A program made the translations under genes and the position numbers. DNA of 64,000 bases. It comes from an uncultured Devosia sp. GTDB taxonomy: Bacteria; Pseudomonadota; Alphaproteobacteria; Rhizobiales; Devosiaceae. Position 1 is the first letter of the stretch. Every line of letters starts with the position of its first letter. Under the pieces are notes generated by a model that did not search any database, was not told where the DNA came from, and saw nothing but the letters and a program-made list of their open reading frames with translations. The stretch lies in contig NZ_CAUQDV010000001.1 in the NCBI RefSeq assembly GCF_963517015.1, forward strand, positions 1,246,001-1,310,000, in the 5' to 3' direction. Below, one piece after another: positions 1 to 10,391 of the stretch.

Positions 1-1
1 T

Positions 2-901
2 GCCGTGCGGCAGGATGTGCAGCGCATGGCGCGCACTCTGGGCTACAAGTCCAAGCGTAGCATGTCTGCGGTGGCGGGCGACAGGAAAGCCGTGGCGCTG
101 GTGCCGCTGGGCGGGGCGACCAGCGGGCTGGCCAATTTCTATTTCGGCATTGTCGAGGGCATGCGCGAGCAGGCGGCCGGCATGGGCGTGGCACTGGATG
201 TGCGGCTGGTCAATGAATCCGTGGTAACGCTGGACCTGATCAAAAAGCATGTCGCACAGGCCGGTGCGGGGGGCGTGGTGCTGGCGGGGATCGATGGGTG
301 GGACGAGTTGATCGCCTGGTCCAGCGAAGTCGATATTCCGGTGGTGCTGGCCAATGGCAGCGATCCGCAGATGCGGTTGAGCTCGGTGTCGCCGGCCAAT
401 TTCTATGGCGCCTTGATGGCGACGGAGCGCCTGCTAAGGGCCGGTCATCGCAGGATTTTGCACTATACGCATCACTACCGTCCGACCATCAGGCAGCGCC
501 AGCGCGGCTTTGAGACGGCCATCGCCCGGACCGAGGGGGCGGTGGGGGTCATCGTCAAGAGCAGTGAGTGCAAGACCATGGAATTGCTGGCGGATATCCT
601 GGCCGGCAAGCATAAGGTGACGGCAGCCTTCATCTGGAATGACATTGCTGCTGTCGAGATGCTGGATGGGCTCTACGGGCCGGAAAGCCCTCTGAAGCCG
701 GGCTTTTCCATCATCGGTTTCGACGATCTCCCGATTGCCGGCATGGCGACGCCGCGGCTCAGCACGACGCGGGTGGACCGCGAGGCGATCGGGCGCGGGG
801 CGGTGCGCTTGCTGGCCGAGCATATGGATGGCGAGCGGGCCATTCAACAGCTCGAGATCGGTGTCACCATGGTCGAAGGCGAGACGGTTTTCGGAGTTTG
901 A
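2..901 (+). CDS. LacI-family transcriptional regulator, 5' end cut by window edge
   Basis: The visible part is the C-terminal effector-binding domain of a LacI/GalR regulator, a type 1 periplasmic-binding fold. The DNA-binding helix-turn-helix lies outside the window; only the end of the hinge is seen (QRMARTLGY). The conserved C-terminal pattern IIGFDDLPIAGMATPRLSTT followed by a helix with IGRGAVRLL is typical of the family. The reading frame is open to the window edge, so the GTG at position 5 is not the true start. It sits just upstream of a sugar-type import and catabolism operon on the same strand, so it is probably the local repressor responding to the imported sugar or a breakdown product (inference from position). 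Confidence 0.9.
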   Translation, partial: AVRQDVQRMARTLGYKSKRSMSAVAGDRKAVALVPLGGATSGLANFYFGIVEGMREQAAGMGVALDVRLVNESVVTLDLIKKHVAQAGAGGVVLAGIDGWDELIAWSSEVDIPVVLANGSDPQMRLSSVSPANFYGALMATERLLRAGHRRILHYTHHYRPTIRQRQRGFETAIARTEGAVGVIVKSSECKTMELLADILAGKHKVTAAFIWNDIAAVEMLDGLYGPESPLKPGFSIIGFDDLPIAGMATPRLSTTRVDREAIGRGAVRLLAEHMDGERAIQQLEIGVTMVEGETVFGV

Positions 902-1004
902 TCATTTCGCAGCAGCTTCGATCCCCGACCGCTTTTTCCGCGAATTCGTTAGCAAACTGTCAGCACCGAGCATCACCTATTGCGGTTATGCAGAGCCTAT
1001 CTCA

Positions 1005-1033
1005 TTGACCTGAAAACCATTTCTGAACAAAAT
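1005..1033 (+). promoter_or_regulatory. Candidate sigma-70 promoter of the ABC/glycosidase operon
   Basis: TTGACC at 1005-1010, a 17-base spacer and CAAAAT at 1028-1033 form a plausible -35/-10 pair in the 328-base gap between the regulator and the binding-protein gene. The TTGCG box array begins at the -10 element, so binding there could block transcription. Prediction by eye only. Confidence 0.45.
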
Positions 1034-1077
1034 TGCGTAACTTGCGTGAATTGCGCAAAATGCTTGCGATTGCGCAA
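1033..1077 (+). promoter_or_regulatory. Array of five TTGCG boxes, candidate LacI-type operator
   Basis: TTGCG occurs at 1033, 1042, 1051, 1064 and 1070. Two copies are the perfect palindrome TTGCGCAA (1051-1058 and 1070-1077), and one is the near-palindrome TTGCGTAA (1033-1040). LacI/GalR proteins bind short palindromes with a central CG, so these boxes fit the adjacent regulator. The rest of the gap (1078-1229) holds only a small hairpin at 1115-1130 and the ribosome-binding site of the next gene. Confidence 0.5.
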
Positions 1078-1229
1078 AACCTGTCCTACCTTGCATCGGC
1101 GTCCCAAGGCGCCCGGCCGTAACGACGGCCCAGCGCTGCTCATGGAGCAGGGCATATCGCAGACGGCCAGGAGGGTGGCCGGATGCTTGAAGCAAGACGG
1201 GGCTGGGCCCCGGCAGAGGGAGGACTGGA

Positions 1230-3137
1230 ATGAGGAAGGACTACGTCTTCGGCCTGGGCGGCGTTGCGCTCGTGGCCATGCTGACAGCAGCGGGGCCAGC
1301 CTTGGCGCAGCAGCAATCGCCGGTGCTTGATGCCTCGGTGGACAGCGGCGAACTGCCCGCAGTCGCTGAACGCCTGCCGGGCAATCCGCTGGTGGTCGAG
1401 CCAGTGGAAAGCGTCGGCGCCTATGGCGGCACATGGCGTTCCGCGCTGCGCGGCGGCGGCGACAATGCCTGGATTTCGCGCACCGTCGGCTATGACGGCC
1501 TCGTGCGCTATGATCGCGAGTGGAAGGACATCATCCCCAACCTGGCTGAGAGCTGGGAGATCAGCGAGGATGCCAAGACCTATACGTTCAAGCTGCGCGA
1601 GGGCCTGAAATGGAGCGACGGCGAGCCGTTCACCTCCGAAGACATCGCCTTTGCCATGGAGGTCTTCCAGACGCCCAGCTATGCGGCCGGCTCCTTCATG
1701 AAGAACCCCAACAACAAGGTCTCGGTCGAGGTCGTCGACGACACGACGTTCAAATATGTATTCGAGAAGCCCAATGGCATTCTACTCGACGAGCTTGCCA
1801 GCGTGAACGGCATCAACCCGGTATCGCTGCCCGAGCATTATTGCGGTCAGTTTTTCCCGGGCACCAATGACGCCGCATCCGAAGACGCCAAAGCGGCCGG
1901 GTTCGAGACCTGGGAACTCTGGATGGAAGATCGTTGCGCCTGGGGCAACGAGACCATTCGCTATGCCAATCCCGAAATCCCGACGCTGATGGCCTGGATG
2001 GTCGAGGAGCCGCTGACCGGTTCGGCCACGCGCCTCACCTTTGTGCGCAATCCCTATTACTGGAAGGTCGATACCGAGGGTAACCAGCTGCCCTATATCG
2101 ACAAGCTCGACATGCGGGTGTCGGACTCGGTGGAAGAAATCACCCTGATGGCCCTCAATGGCGAGATCGACTACCAGGATCGCCATATCGCCACGACAAT
2201 CAACCAGCCGCTGTTCTTTGATGGGCAAGAAGCGGGTGGCTATCACCTCGGCGCCAATGTCAGTGCCCATTCCAACAATATGGCGCTGCAGTTCAACTTC
2301 AATCACGTCGATCCCAAGCGGGCCGAGCTGTTCCAGAACAAGGACTTCCGCATCGGCATTTCCCATGCGCTGGACCGGCAGGAAATCGTCGACGTAGTGT
2401 TCACCGGCGAAGGCGAACCCTACCAGGTCGCGCCGCGGCCGGAGTCGGTCTATTACGACGAGGAATATGCCAAGCAGTATACGGAGTTCGATCCGGACCT
2501 GGCGGCGCAGCATTTCACGACGGCCGGCCTGATCCAGGGCAGCGATGGCATGTGGACCTTCGCCGATGGCACGCCACTGGTTATCACCATCGACATCATC
2601 GCAGCGCTTCGCCCCGAGTGGGTCGACATCATGGAGCTGGTGCAGCTGCAGCTGGCGGGCGCCGGCATCAAGATCGAGATCAACAATATCGATCGTACGC
2701 TCTATTACGACAAGCGTCCGGCCAGTGAGTATGACGCCCAGGTCTGGACGGGCGACGGTGGTCTCGATGTGGTGCAGGAGCCGCGCTACTACATGCCGTT
2801 CTCGGACGAATCAGTCTGGGCTTTCCGCTGGGTGCAGTGGTGGCAGGGCACCAATCCCGAGATCGCCGAGGAGCCAGCCGACTGGGCCAAGCAGCAGATG
2901 GAGCTTTATGACCAGTTGCGTGCCGAAGGCGATGCTGCCAAGCGCGAAGAGCTGATGAAGCAGATCCTTGTCATCGGCAAGGAGAACTTCCCGGTGATCG
3001 GCATCAACCTGCCAGGGCCTGGCTACTATATCGCCCGCAACAATCTCAAGAACGTCCCGGCCGATATGCTGTTCGCTTATCTGTTCCCGACCCCGGCACC
3101 CTATGATCCGTTCCAGTGGTATTTTGCCGCCGAGTAA
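1230..3137 (+). CDS. ABC transporter substrate-binding protein, family 5 (Opp/Dpp type)
   Basis: 635-residue periplasmic solute-binding protein with a signal peptide of about 26 residues (cleavage after ALA). The mature protein has family 5 features: an LAESWEIS strand followed by the KWSDGEPFTSEDI motif. The start is supported by GGGAGGA just upstream. Although the family is named for peptides and nickel, many members bind oligosaccharides. Here the downstream DUF2264 enzyme, sugar-type dehydrogenase, ThuA protein and LacI regulator point to a carbohydrate ligand (inference). It is the first gene of a nine-gene operon, and a 12-bp stem-loop follows it, as is common after binding-protein genes expressed above their permeases. 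Confidence 0.93.
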   Translation: MRKDYVFGLGGVALVAMLTAAGPALAQQQSPVLDASVDSGELPAVAERLPGNPLVVEPVESVGAYGGTWRSALRGGGDNAWISRTVGYDGLVRYDREWKDIIPNLAESWEISEDAKTYTFKLREGLKWSDGEPFTSEDIAFAMEVFQTPSYAAGSFMKNPNNKVSVEVVDDTTFKYVFEKPNGILLDELASVNGINPVSLPEHYCGQFFPGTNDAASEDAKAAGFETWELWMEDRCAWGNETIRYANPEIPTLMAWMVEEPLTGSATRLTFVRNPYYWKVDTEGNQLPYIDKLDMRVSDSVEEITLMALNGEIDYQDRHIATTINQPLFFDGQEAGGYHLGANVSAHSNNMALQFNFNHVDPKRAELFQNKDFRIGISHALDRQEIVDVVFTGEGEPYQVAPRPESVYYDEEYAKQYTEFDPDLAAQHFTTAGLIQGSDGMWTFADGTPLVITIDIIAALRPEWVDIMELVQLQLAGAGIKIEINNIDRTLYYDKRPASEYDAQVWTGDGGLDVVQEPRYYMPFSDESVWAFRWVQWWQGTNPEIAEEPADWAKQQMELYDQLRAEGDAAKREELMKQILVIGKENFPVIGINLPGPGYYIARNNLKNVPADMLFAYLFPTPAPYDPFQWYFAAE

Positions 3138-3150
3138 CGGATCCCTCCCG

Positions 3151-3180
3151 CCCCTCGCAGCCCTCTCCGGCTGCGAGGGG
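3151..3180 (+). repeat. 12-bp stem-loop after the binding-protein gene
   Basis: Perfect inverted repeat CCCCTCGCAGCC (3151-3162) and its complement (3169-3180) with a 6-base loop, 14 bases after the stop codon. No T-run follows, so it more likely protects the 3' end of the binding-protein transcript or attenuates read-through than acts as a strong terminator. Confidence 0.6.
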
Positions 3181-3219
3181 TTCGAAAGCGGTGCAGCGAA
3201 GGTGACTTTTTGCTGCGTA

Positions 3220-3330
3220 CCCCCTCCTAACCTCCCCCTGAAAAGGGGGAGGGACCGTGCGGTGGGCCGGGCACCATTTGCCCCAAACTCGATCTGTCCC
3301 TCTCCCTATCAGGGGGAGGCTAGGAGGGGG
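3220..3330. repeat. Intergenic palindromic element with 22-bp terminal inverted repeats
   Basis: The ends at 3220-3241 and 3309-3330 are inverted copies that match at 21 of 22 positions (one end begins CCCCCTCCTAACC). The first arm also pairs locally with AAAAGGGGGAGG next to it. It has the look of a dispersed GC-rich palindromic unit of the REP or BIME type. It sits between the binding-protein and first permease genes and leaves the permease ribosome-binding site (AAAGGAG) intact. Confidence 0.65.
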
Positions 3331-3356
3331 TATCCCCACACAAAGGAGACGCCCAA

Positions 3357-4349
3357 GTGCTGCGTTTCATTTTCAAGCGCCTGATTGCCATGGTCCTGAC
3401 GATATGGGCCGTATCGATCGTGGCTTTTGCCATCATCCAGCTACCGCCGGGCGACTACCTCACGACCTATATGGCGTCGCTCGCCGCCAACGGCGATCGC
3501 GTCGATCCGGCGCAGATCGAGGCGCTGCGCCTGCGCTACGGCTTTGGCGAGCCCTTCCTCGTGCAATACTGGAAGTGGTTCTCGGGCATCCTGACCCGTG
3601 GCGACTTTGGCCAGAGCTTTGAATGGAAGGCGCCAGTTACCAGCCTGATCTGGGGCCGGTTGGGCAATTCCATCCTGCTCGAAGGCGTTGCCGTCATGGT
3701 GATGTGGCTGGTGGCGCTGCCTATCGGCATCTATGCCGCCGTGCGCAAGTATTCGATCGGCGATTACCTGACGACCATTGGCGGTTTCATTGGCCTCGCC
3801 ATTCCCAATTTCCTCTTCGCGCTGATCCTGATGTATCTGAGCTATGTCTGGTTCGGCACGACGATCGGCGGTTTGTTTTCGCCGCAGTTCGAACAGGCGC
3901 ACTGGAGCCTGCCGCGCATCTGGGACTTCCTGACCCACGCCTGGGCGCCGATCCTGGTGCTGTCGACGGCCGGCACCGCGGAACTGATCCGCATCCTGCG
4001 CGCCAACCTGCTCGATGAGCTCAAGAAGCCCTATGTGACGACGGCGCGGGCCAAGGGCCTCAGCGAATTCCGCACCATCATGAAGTATCCGGTGCGGGTG
4101 GCGCTCAATCCGCTGGTCTCGACGATCGGCTGGCTGCTGCCGGCGCTGGTGTCGAGTTCGGTCATCGTTTCGGTGGTGCTCAACCTGCCCACCGCGGGCC
4201 CGTTGCTGCTGCGCTCGCTGACCTCGCAGGACATGTTCCTGGCCGGCGCCATCATCATGTTGCTGGGCATCCTGACTGTCATTGGCACGCTGGTCTCCGA
4301 CCTGCTGCTCGCGTGGATCGATCCCAGAATTCGTTACGGGAGCAAGTGA
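3357..4349 (+). CDS. ABC transporter permease, DppB/OppB type
   Basis: 330-residue inner-membrane permease with an N-terminal membrane segment at residues 8-28, a periplasmic region, then five further hydrophobic segments. The cytoplasmic coupling (EAA-type) loop reads ARAKGLSEFRTIMKYPVR. The start is GTG with AAGGAG about 8 bases upstream. It pairs with the following permease to form the channel of the family 5 importer. The two genes share one base (TGATG), so they are translationally coupled. Confidence 0.93.
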   Translation: MLRFIFKRLIAMVLTIWAVSIVAFAIIQLPPGDYLTTYMASLAANGDRVDPAQIEALRLRYGFGEPFLVQYWKWFSGILTRGDFGQSFEWKAPVTSLIWGRLGNSILLEGVAVMVMWLVALPIGIYAAVRKYSIGDYLTTIGGFIGLAIPNFLFALILMYLSYVWFGTTIGGLFSPQFEQAHWSLPRIWDFLTHAWAPILVLSTAGTAELIRILRANLLDELKKPYVTTARAKGLSEFRTIMKYPVRVALNPLVSTIGWLLPALVSSSVIVSVVLNLPTAGPLLLRSLTSQDMFLAGAIIMLLGILTVIGTLVSDLLLAWIDPRIRYGSK

Positions 4350-5491
4350 TGGCAGTCGATACTCTTTCCCATGCAGACGTTCAGGCCCCGCTTGCTCGAC
4401 GTGCCAAGCGCGAAAGCCAGCTCGGCCTGATGTGGCGCCGCTTCAAGCGGCACCGGCTGGCGCTGGTGAGCCTGTGGATCGTGGTGCTGTTCTATATGAT
4501 CGCTATCTTCGCCGACTTTCTGGCACCGACCGACCCGTCGACCTATAGCGCGCGCTATACCTACGCGCCGCCGCAGGGCCTACAGCTGTTTTCGACCAGA
4601 GAGGATGGGTCCTGGCGGTTCAGTCCGCATGTGAATGGCTATTCGAGCGAGATCGATCGCGCGGCCATGCGCCGGACCTTCGTGGTGGATCCCGAGGTCG
4701 AGATCCCCGTGCGGCTGTTTGCGCCGAGCGATCCCTACAATCTCATGGGCTTCATCCCGATGAGCGTGAAACTGATCGGCGTCGAAAACCCGCGCGACCC
4801 CTTCTATATCCTGGGCGCCGACCGGCTTGGCCGTGACCTGCTCAGCCGCCTGATCCATGGCACGCGCATCTCGCTTTCCATCGGGCTTGCCGGTGTGACG
4901 CTGAGCCTGTTCTTCGGCATCGTGATCGGTGGCTTTGCCGGCTATTACGGCGGCTGGTTCGATAGCGCGGTAATGCGCGTGGTCGAGTTCATTCGCTCCA
5001 TGCCGACCATCCCGCTCTGGCTGGGGCTGGCGGCGGCACTGCCCAAGGACTGGAGCGCACTCCAGACCTATTTCGCCATCACGCTGATCCTCAGCCTGAT
5101 CGGCTGGACGGAACTGGCGCGGGTGGTGCGCGGGCGCTTCCTCAGTCTGAGGACCGAAGACTTCGTGACGGCGGCGCAGCTCGATGGGGCCAGCGACTGG
5201 CGCATCATCACGCGGCACATGGTGCCCAGCTTCATGAGCCACATCATTGCCGCCGCGACGCTGGCCATCCCGGGCATGATCCTGGCCGAAACGGCGCTGA
5301 GCTTCCTGGGCCTTGGGTTGCAGGCGCCAATCGTCAGCTGGGGCACGCTGCTGCAGGACGCGCAGAACATCCGCACGCTGGCCAGCGCGCCATGGCTGCT
5401 GGCGCCCGGTCTTTGCGTCGTCGTCATCATCCTTGCCATGAACTTTTTCGGAGACGGCCTTCGTGATGCCGCTGATCCCCATGGACGATAA
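4349..5491 (+). CDS. ABC transporter permease, DppC/OppC type
   Basis: 380-residue second permease. The ATG at 4349 overlaps the previous stop and follows a GGGAG site, so I prefer it over an in-frame start 36 bases upstream. An N-terminal cytoplasmic stretch (to about residue 30) and one membrane segment are followed by a long periplasmic insertion of about 100 residues, which is common in OppC-type permeases of this subgroup. The transport domain then contains the coupling loop AAQLDGASDWRIITRHMVP. Partner of the preceding permease and the two ATPases downstream. Confidence 0.93.
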   Translation: MAVDTLSHADVQAPLARRAKRESQLGLMWRRFKRHRLALVSLWIVVLFYMIAIFADFLAPTDPSTYSARYTYAPPQGLQLFSTREDGSWRFSPHVNGYSSEIDRAAMRRTFVVDPEVEIPVRLFAPSDPYNLMGFIPMSVKLIGVENPRDPFYILGADRLGRDLLSRLIHGTRISLSIGLAGVTLSLFFGIVIGGFAGYYGGWFDSAVMRVVEFIRSMPTIPLWLGLAAALPKDWSALQTYFAITLILSLIGWTELARVVRGRFLSLRTEDFVTAAQLDGASDWRIITRHMVPSFMSHIIAAATLAIPGMILAETALSFLGLGLQAPIVSWGTLLQDAQNIRTLASAPWLLAPGLCVVVIILAMNFFGDGLRDAADPHGR

Positions 5492-6499
5492 ACCCATCCT
5501 ATCGATTGCCGACATGTCGATCGTGTTTTCCTCTCCTGATGAAGCCGATATCGAAGCGGTGCGCCAGGTGGACTTGACGCTGACGCCGGGCAAGACGCTA
5601 GCCCTGGTTGGCGAAAGCGGCTGCGGCAAGTCGGTGACGGCGCGGGCCGTGCTGCGGTTGCTGGACAAGAATGCCAATATCCAGCGCGGCTCGATCCTGT
5701 TCGCGCCGGGCGATGGCGAAACGACCGATATCGCCCGGCTCAAGCAGGACAGCCTGCCGCTGCGGGCCATTCGCGGCAACCAGATCTCGATGATCTTCCA
5801 GGAGCCCATGAGTTCGCTGTCGCCGGTGCATACGATCGGTGACCAGATCGACGAGATGGTCATCATCCATGAAGGGTTGAAGCCCAAGGCGGCGCGCGAG
5901 CGGACGGTGGCCCTCCTCGACCAGGTGGGGATTCCCGGCGCGCGGGAGCGTGCGGATGCCTATCCGTTCCAGCTCTCGGGCGGGCTGCGGCAACGCGCGA
6001 TGATCGCCATGGCGCTGGCCTGTACGCCCAGGGTTCTGATCGCGGATGAGCCGACAACGGCGCTGGACGTGACGACGCAGGCGCAGATCCTCGACCTGTT
6101 GCGGCAACTGCAGGAGGATTTCGGCATGGCCATGCTGTTCATCACCCACGACCTGGGCGTGGTGGCCGAAATCGCCGACGAAGTGGCGGTGATGTATCTG
6201 GGCGATGTGGTGGAGCAGGGCAGCGTGTTCGACGTCTTCGCAGCGCCGAAACATCCATATACGCAGGCGCTGATGAGCTCCATTCCCAAGATGGCGCGCA
6301 AGGCGGATCGCGTGCGGCTGTCGCCGATCAAGGGTACGGTGCCGGCGCCCAAGGACCGGCCGGTGGGTTGTGCCTTCACCAGCCGCTGTCCGCATGCTTT
6401 CGAGCCCTGTGCCGGAGTGCGGCCGGAACGGACCGTGGTTGGGCCAGGGCACCATGCGCGCTGCCACCTGCTGACGCGGCAGCCCGTGGAGGCGGTGGC

Positions 6500-6503
<4 letters not shown>
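5466..6503 (+). CDS. ABC transporter ATP-binding protein, DppD/OppD type
   Basis: Peptide/oligosaccharide-type ABC ATPase of about 345 residues. Walker A GESGCGKS, signature LSGGLRQR and Walker B VLIADEPT are all present. The C-terminal oligopeptide/dipeptide extension carries the cysteine cluster [14 protein letters not shown] seen in this subfamily. The gene overlaps the end of the permease gene by about 26 bases. The ATG at 5466 has a GGAG site at suitable distance; GTG at 5463 and ATG at 5481 are alternatives. It powers import together with the next gene. Confidence 0.92.
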
Positions 6504-7530
<1,027 letters not shown>

Positions 7531-7534
<4 letters not shown>

Positions 7535-9384
7535 CTTATGATCCGGTGAGCGCCAATCCGCTGCATGGTAATCCGCTCAAGACCCGCGCCGATGTCGAGA
7601 AGGGGCTGCGCGATCTGTTCAATCCGCTGCTGCCATTCTTTTCGGAAGGCGGGGCAAGGGTGCGGCTCGATGGGGCGGCGGCGCATTTCGACCGCGCTGC
7701 AGCGGACCTCGAGGGTTTTGCCCGGCCCCTCTGGGGGCTGACGCCGCTGGCAGCCGGTGGCGCGCAATTCGACCATTGGGAGCTCTATCGCAACGGCTTG
7801 GCCAATGGCACCGATCCCGAGCATCCCGAATATTGGGGCGAGGTCAATTCTACCGACCAGCGCATGGTGGAACTGGCGGCCATCGGCTTCACCATGCGGC
7901 TGCTGCCGCATCTGGTCTGGGAGCCGCAGTCGCAGAAAGCCAAGGATAATCTCGCCGCCTATCTCAAGCACGCCAGGCAGTTCGACTATGCCGATAACAA
8001 CTGGAAATTCTTCCGGGTGCTGGTCGATCTGGGGCTGGAAGAATGCGGGGTCGATTTCGATCGATCGCTGACGGAGAAATATCTCGAAGAGCTGGATGGC
8101 TTCTATCTGGGCGACGGTTGGTATCGCGACGGCAATGTGCGCCGGATCGACCACTATATTCCCTTCGCCATGCATTTTTACGGGCTGATCTACGCCAAGC
8201 TGGCCAAGGGCGACGAGAAGCGGGTGGCGGCCTATAGGCAACGCGCCGAGCTGTTCGCCAAGGACATCCGCCACTGGTTCGACGACGAGGGGGGCACGCT
8301 AGCCTTTGGGCGGAGCCTGACCTATCGGTTTGCCTGTGGCGGAATCTGGGGGGCGCTGGCCTTTGCCGATCTGGAGGCCTTGCCCTGGGGCGAGATCAAG
8401 GGGCAGTTCCTGCGGCACCTGCGCTGGTGGGCGGACAAGCCGATCGCCAATCGAGATGGGATCCTGAGCATCGGCTATGGCTATCCGAACCTCTTCATGT
8501 CGGAGGGCTATAATTCGGCTGGCTCGCCCTATTGGGCGCTGAAGGCTTTCCTGCCGCTGGCGCTGCCGGAGGATCACCCGTTCTGGACGGCCGAGGAAAG
8601 CGCCGCGGTGACCGATGAGGAGCCTGTGCCGCTCAAGCATCCCGGCATGGTGATGATGCATACCCCGGGCAATGTGGTGGGCCTCTCCAGCGGGCAGCAG
8701 AACTGGCAGATGCGGGCAGGCACGGAGAAATATGCCAAGTTCGCCTATGCCAGCCGCTATGGCTTTTCCGTGGAAGTGGATGAACGTGCCTATGGGATGG
8801 GCGCCTTTGACGGCGTGCTGGCGCTGTCGGATGACAATCGTCACTACCGGGTGCGCGAGGCTAACGAGGTGGCCCAGATTGCGGGCGACACAGTGTTCTC
8901 GCGCTGGAAGCCGTGGGGCGATGTGACGGTCGAGACCTGGCTGATGCCGGCCAATCCCTGGCACATCAGGGTGCATCGGATCACCACGCCGCGGGCGCTG
9001 CATGGGACGGAAGGTGGCTTTGCCATCGGGCGCGCCGATCTCAATGCCGATACCACAGTGGATGAGGTTGGGCGCGCAGTGGCGAAAAGCGCCAGTGACC
9101 TCAGCGCCATTGTCGATCTTGGCGGCCAGCGCGAGGGCAGGGCACACAAGGCCTATCCCAACACCAACCTTATTGTCGCCAAGACCATTGTGCCGCAATT
9201 GCGGGGCGAGATTCCTGCCGGCACAACGACACTCGTGACGGCGGTGCTTGCACTGCCCGCGAGCGCGGCGGCCGAGGGCGCTTTGCGGCAGCTGCCCTCG
9301 GCGCCCGACATTGCAGCGCTGGAAGACCTGTTTGCCCGCGAAGGCATTGATGTCAGCGCCATCCTGGTGCCGGAGCGCTTCTGA
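7531..9384 (+). CDS. DUF2264 domain protein, putative glycoside hydrolase
   Basis: 617-residue protein with no signal peptide, hence cytoplasmic. It starts with the DUF2264 hallmark [13 protein letters not shown] and continues through an alpha-helical barrel-like region (to about residue 380) containing [13 protein letters not shown] and [11 protein letters not shown], followed by a beta-rich C-terminal part. From memory, this family has been placed among glycoside hydrolases (GH154, exo-beta-glucuronidase activity reported); I could not check this. Sitting directly behind an importer and before a dehydrogenase, it would cleave the imported oligosaccharide inside the cell. The family call is strong; the substrate is inference. 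Confidence 0.8.
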
Positions 9385-10391
9385 TGGCACCAAAACTTGC
9401 CTTTGCCATGCTGGCTGACAGAACCCGGCATGTGTTCGACAGCCAGGCGCTGGCCCGGCTGGCGCGAAGCTGCGACGTGGTCCGTGCCGCGCCGTTGGAA
9501 GAATTTTCCAGCCCCGAAGCGCGCAAGGTGCTGGCGGAGATCGACATCCTGGTGACCGGCTGGGGCTGCCCCGTGGTCAGTGCCGAGGTGGTGCGCGCGG
9601 CACCAAACCTCAAGCTCATCGCCCATGCGGCGGGGACGGTCAAATATACGCTGGACGCGGCGGTGTATGAGGCGGGGATACGGGTGACGCATGCGGCCGA
9701 TGCCAATGCGGTGCCGGTGGCCGAATTTACCCTGGCCTCGATCATCTATGCCAACAAGCGCGTGTTCGAGTTGCGCGACCGCTATCGCAGCGATCCGAGC
9801 CGGATCAGCGCCTACGGGCTGATGGACGAGCCGATCGGCAACTATCACCGGACCGTCGGTCTGGTTGGTGCCTCGCGTATCGGCCGGAAAGTGGCAAAAT
9901 TGCTCGAGAGCTTCGACTATACCGTGCTGCTCAGCGATCCCTTCGTGCAAAAGGGTGATCCTGTGCTGGCGCAGGCGGAACTGGTCGATCTTGATACGCT
10001 GATGGCGCGGTCGGATGTGGTGTCGGTACATGCGCCGTCACTGCCCACGACAATAGGCATGATCGGCGCACGGCAGTTCAAGCTGATGCGGGATGGAGCG
10101 AGCTTCATCAATACGGCGCGCGGTGCGCTGGTGGATGAGGCGGCATTGATCGCCGAGTTGCAGACCGGACGCATTCATGCGGTGATCGACGTGACGGATC
10201 CGGAAATCCCCGAAGCAAGCTCGCCGCTTTATAGCCTGCCCAATGTTTTCCTGACGCCGCATGTGGCCGGCGCGGTCGGCACGGAACGGCTGCGTCTGGG
10301 CGAGATGGCTGTGAAAGAGATCGAACGGTTCGTGGCGGGGCAGAGAATGGAATTTGAGGTCGAACCGGCGCTGTTGGAGCGGTTGGCGTGA
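9384..10391 (+). CDS. D-isomer-specific 2-hydroxyacid dehydrogenase family protein
   Basis: 335-residue NAD(P)-dependent dehydrogenase. The nucleotide-binding loop is VGASRIGR (about 161-168), in which Ser replaces the usual middle glycine of GxGxxG. The catalytic set is recognisable: Arg246 in [10 protein letters not shown], Glu274 in TDPE and His293 in LTPHVAGA. Family members reduce or oxidise 2-keto/2-hydroxy acids, including sugar-acid derivatives. One-base overlap with the DUF2264 gene places it in the same pathway; the true substrate is unknown. Confidence 0.88.
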   Translation: MAPKLAFAMLADRTRHVFDSQALARLARSCDVVRAAPLEEFSSPEARKVLAEIDILVTGWGCPVVSAEVVRAAPNLKLIAHAAGTVKYTLDAAVYEAGIRVTHAADANAVPVAEFTLASIIYANKRVFELRDRYRSDPSRISAYGLMDEPIGNYHRTVGLVGASRIGRKVAKLLESFDYTVLLSDPFVQKGDPVLAQAELVDLDTLMARSDVVSVHAPSLPTTIGMIGARQFKLMRDGASFINTARGALVDEAALIAELQTGRIHAVIDVTDPEIPEASSPLYSLPNVFLTPHVAGAVGTERLRLGEMAVKEIERFVAGQRMEFEVEPALLERLA

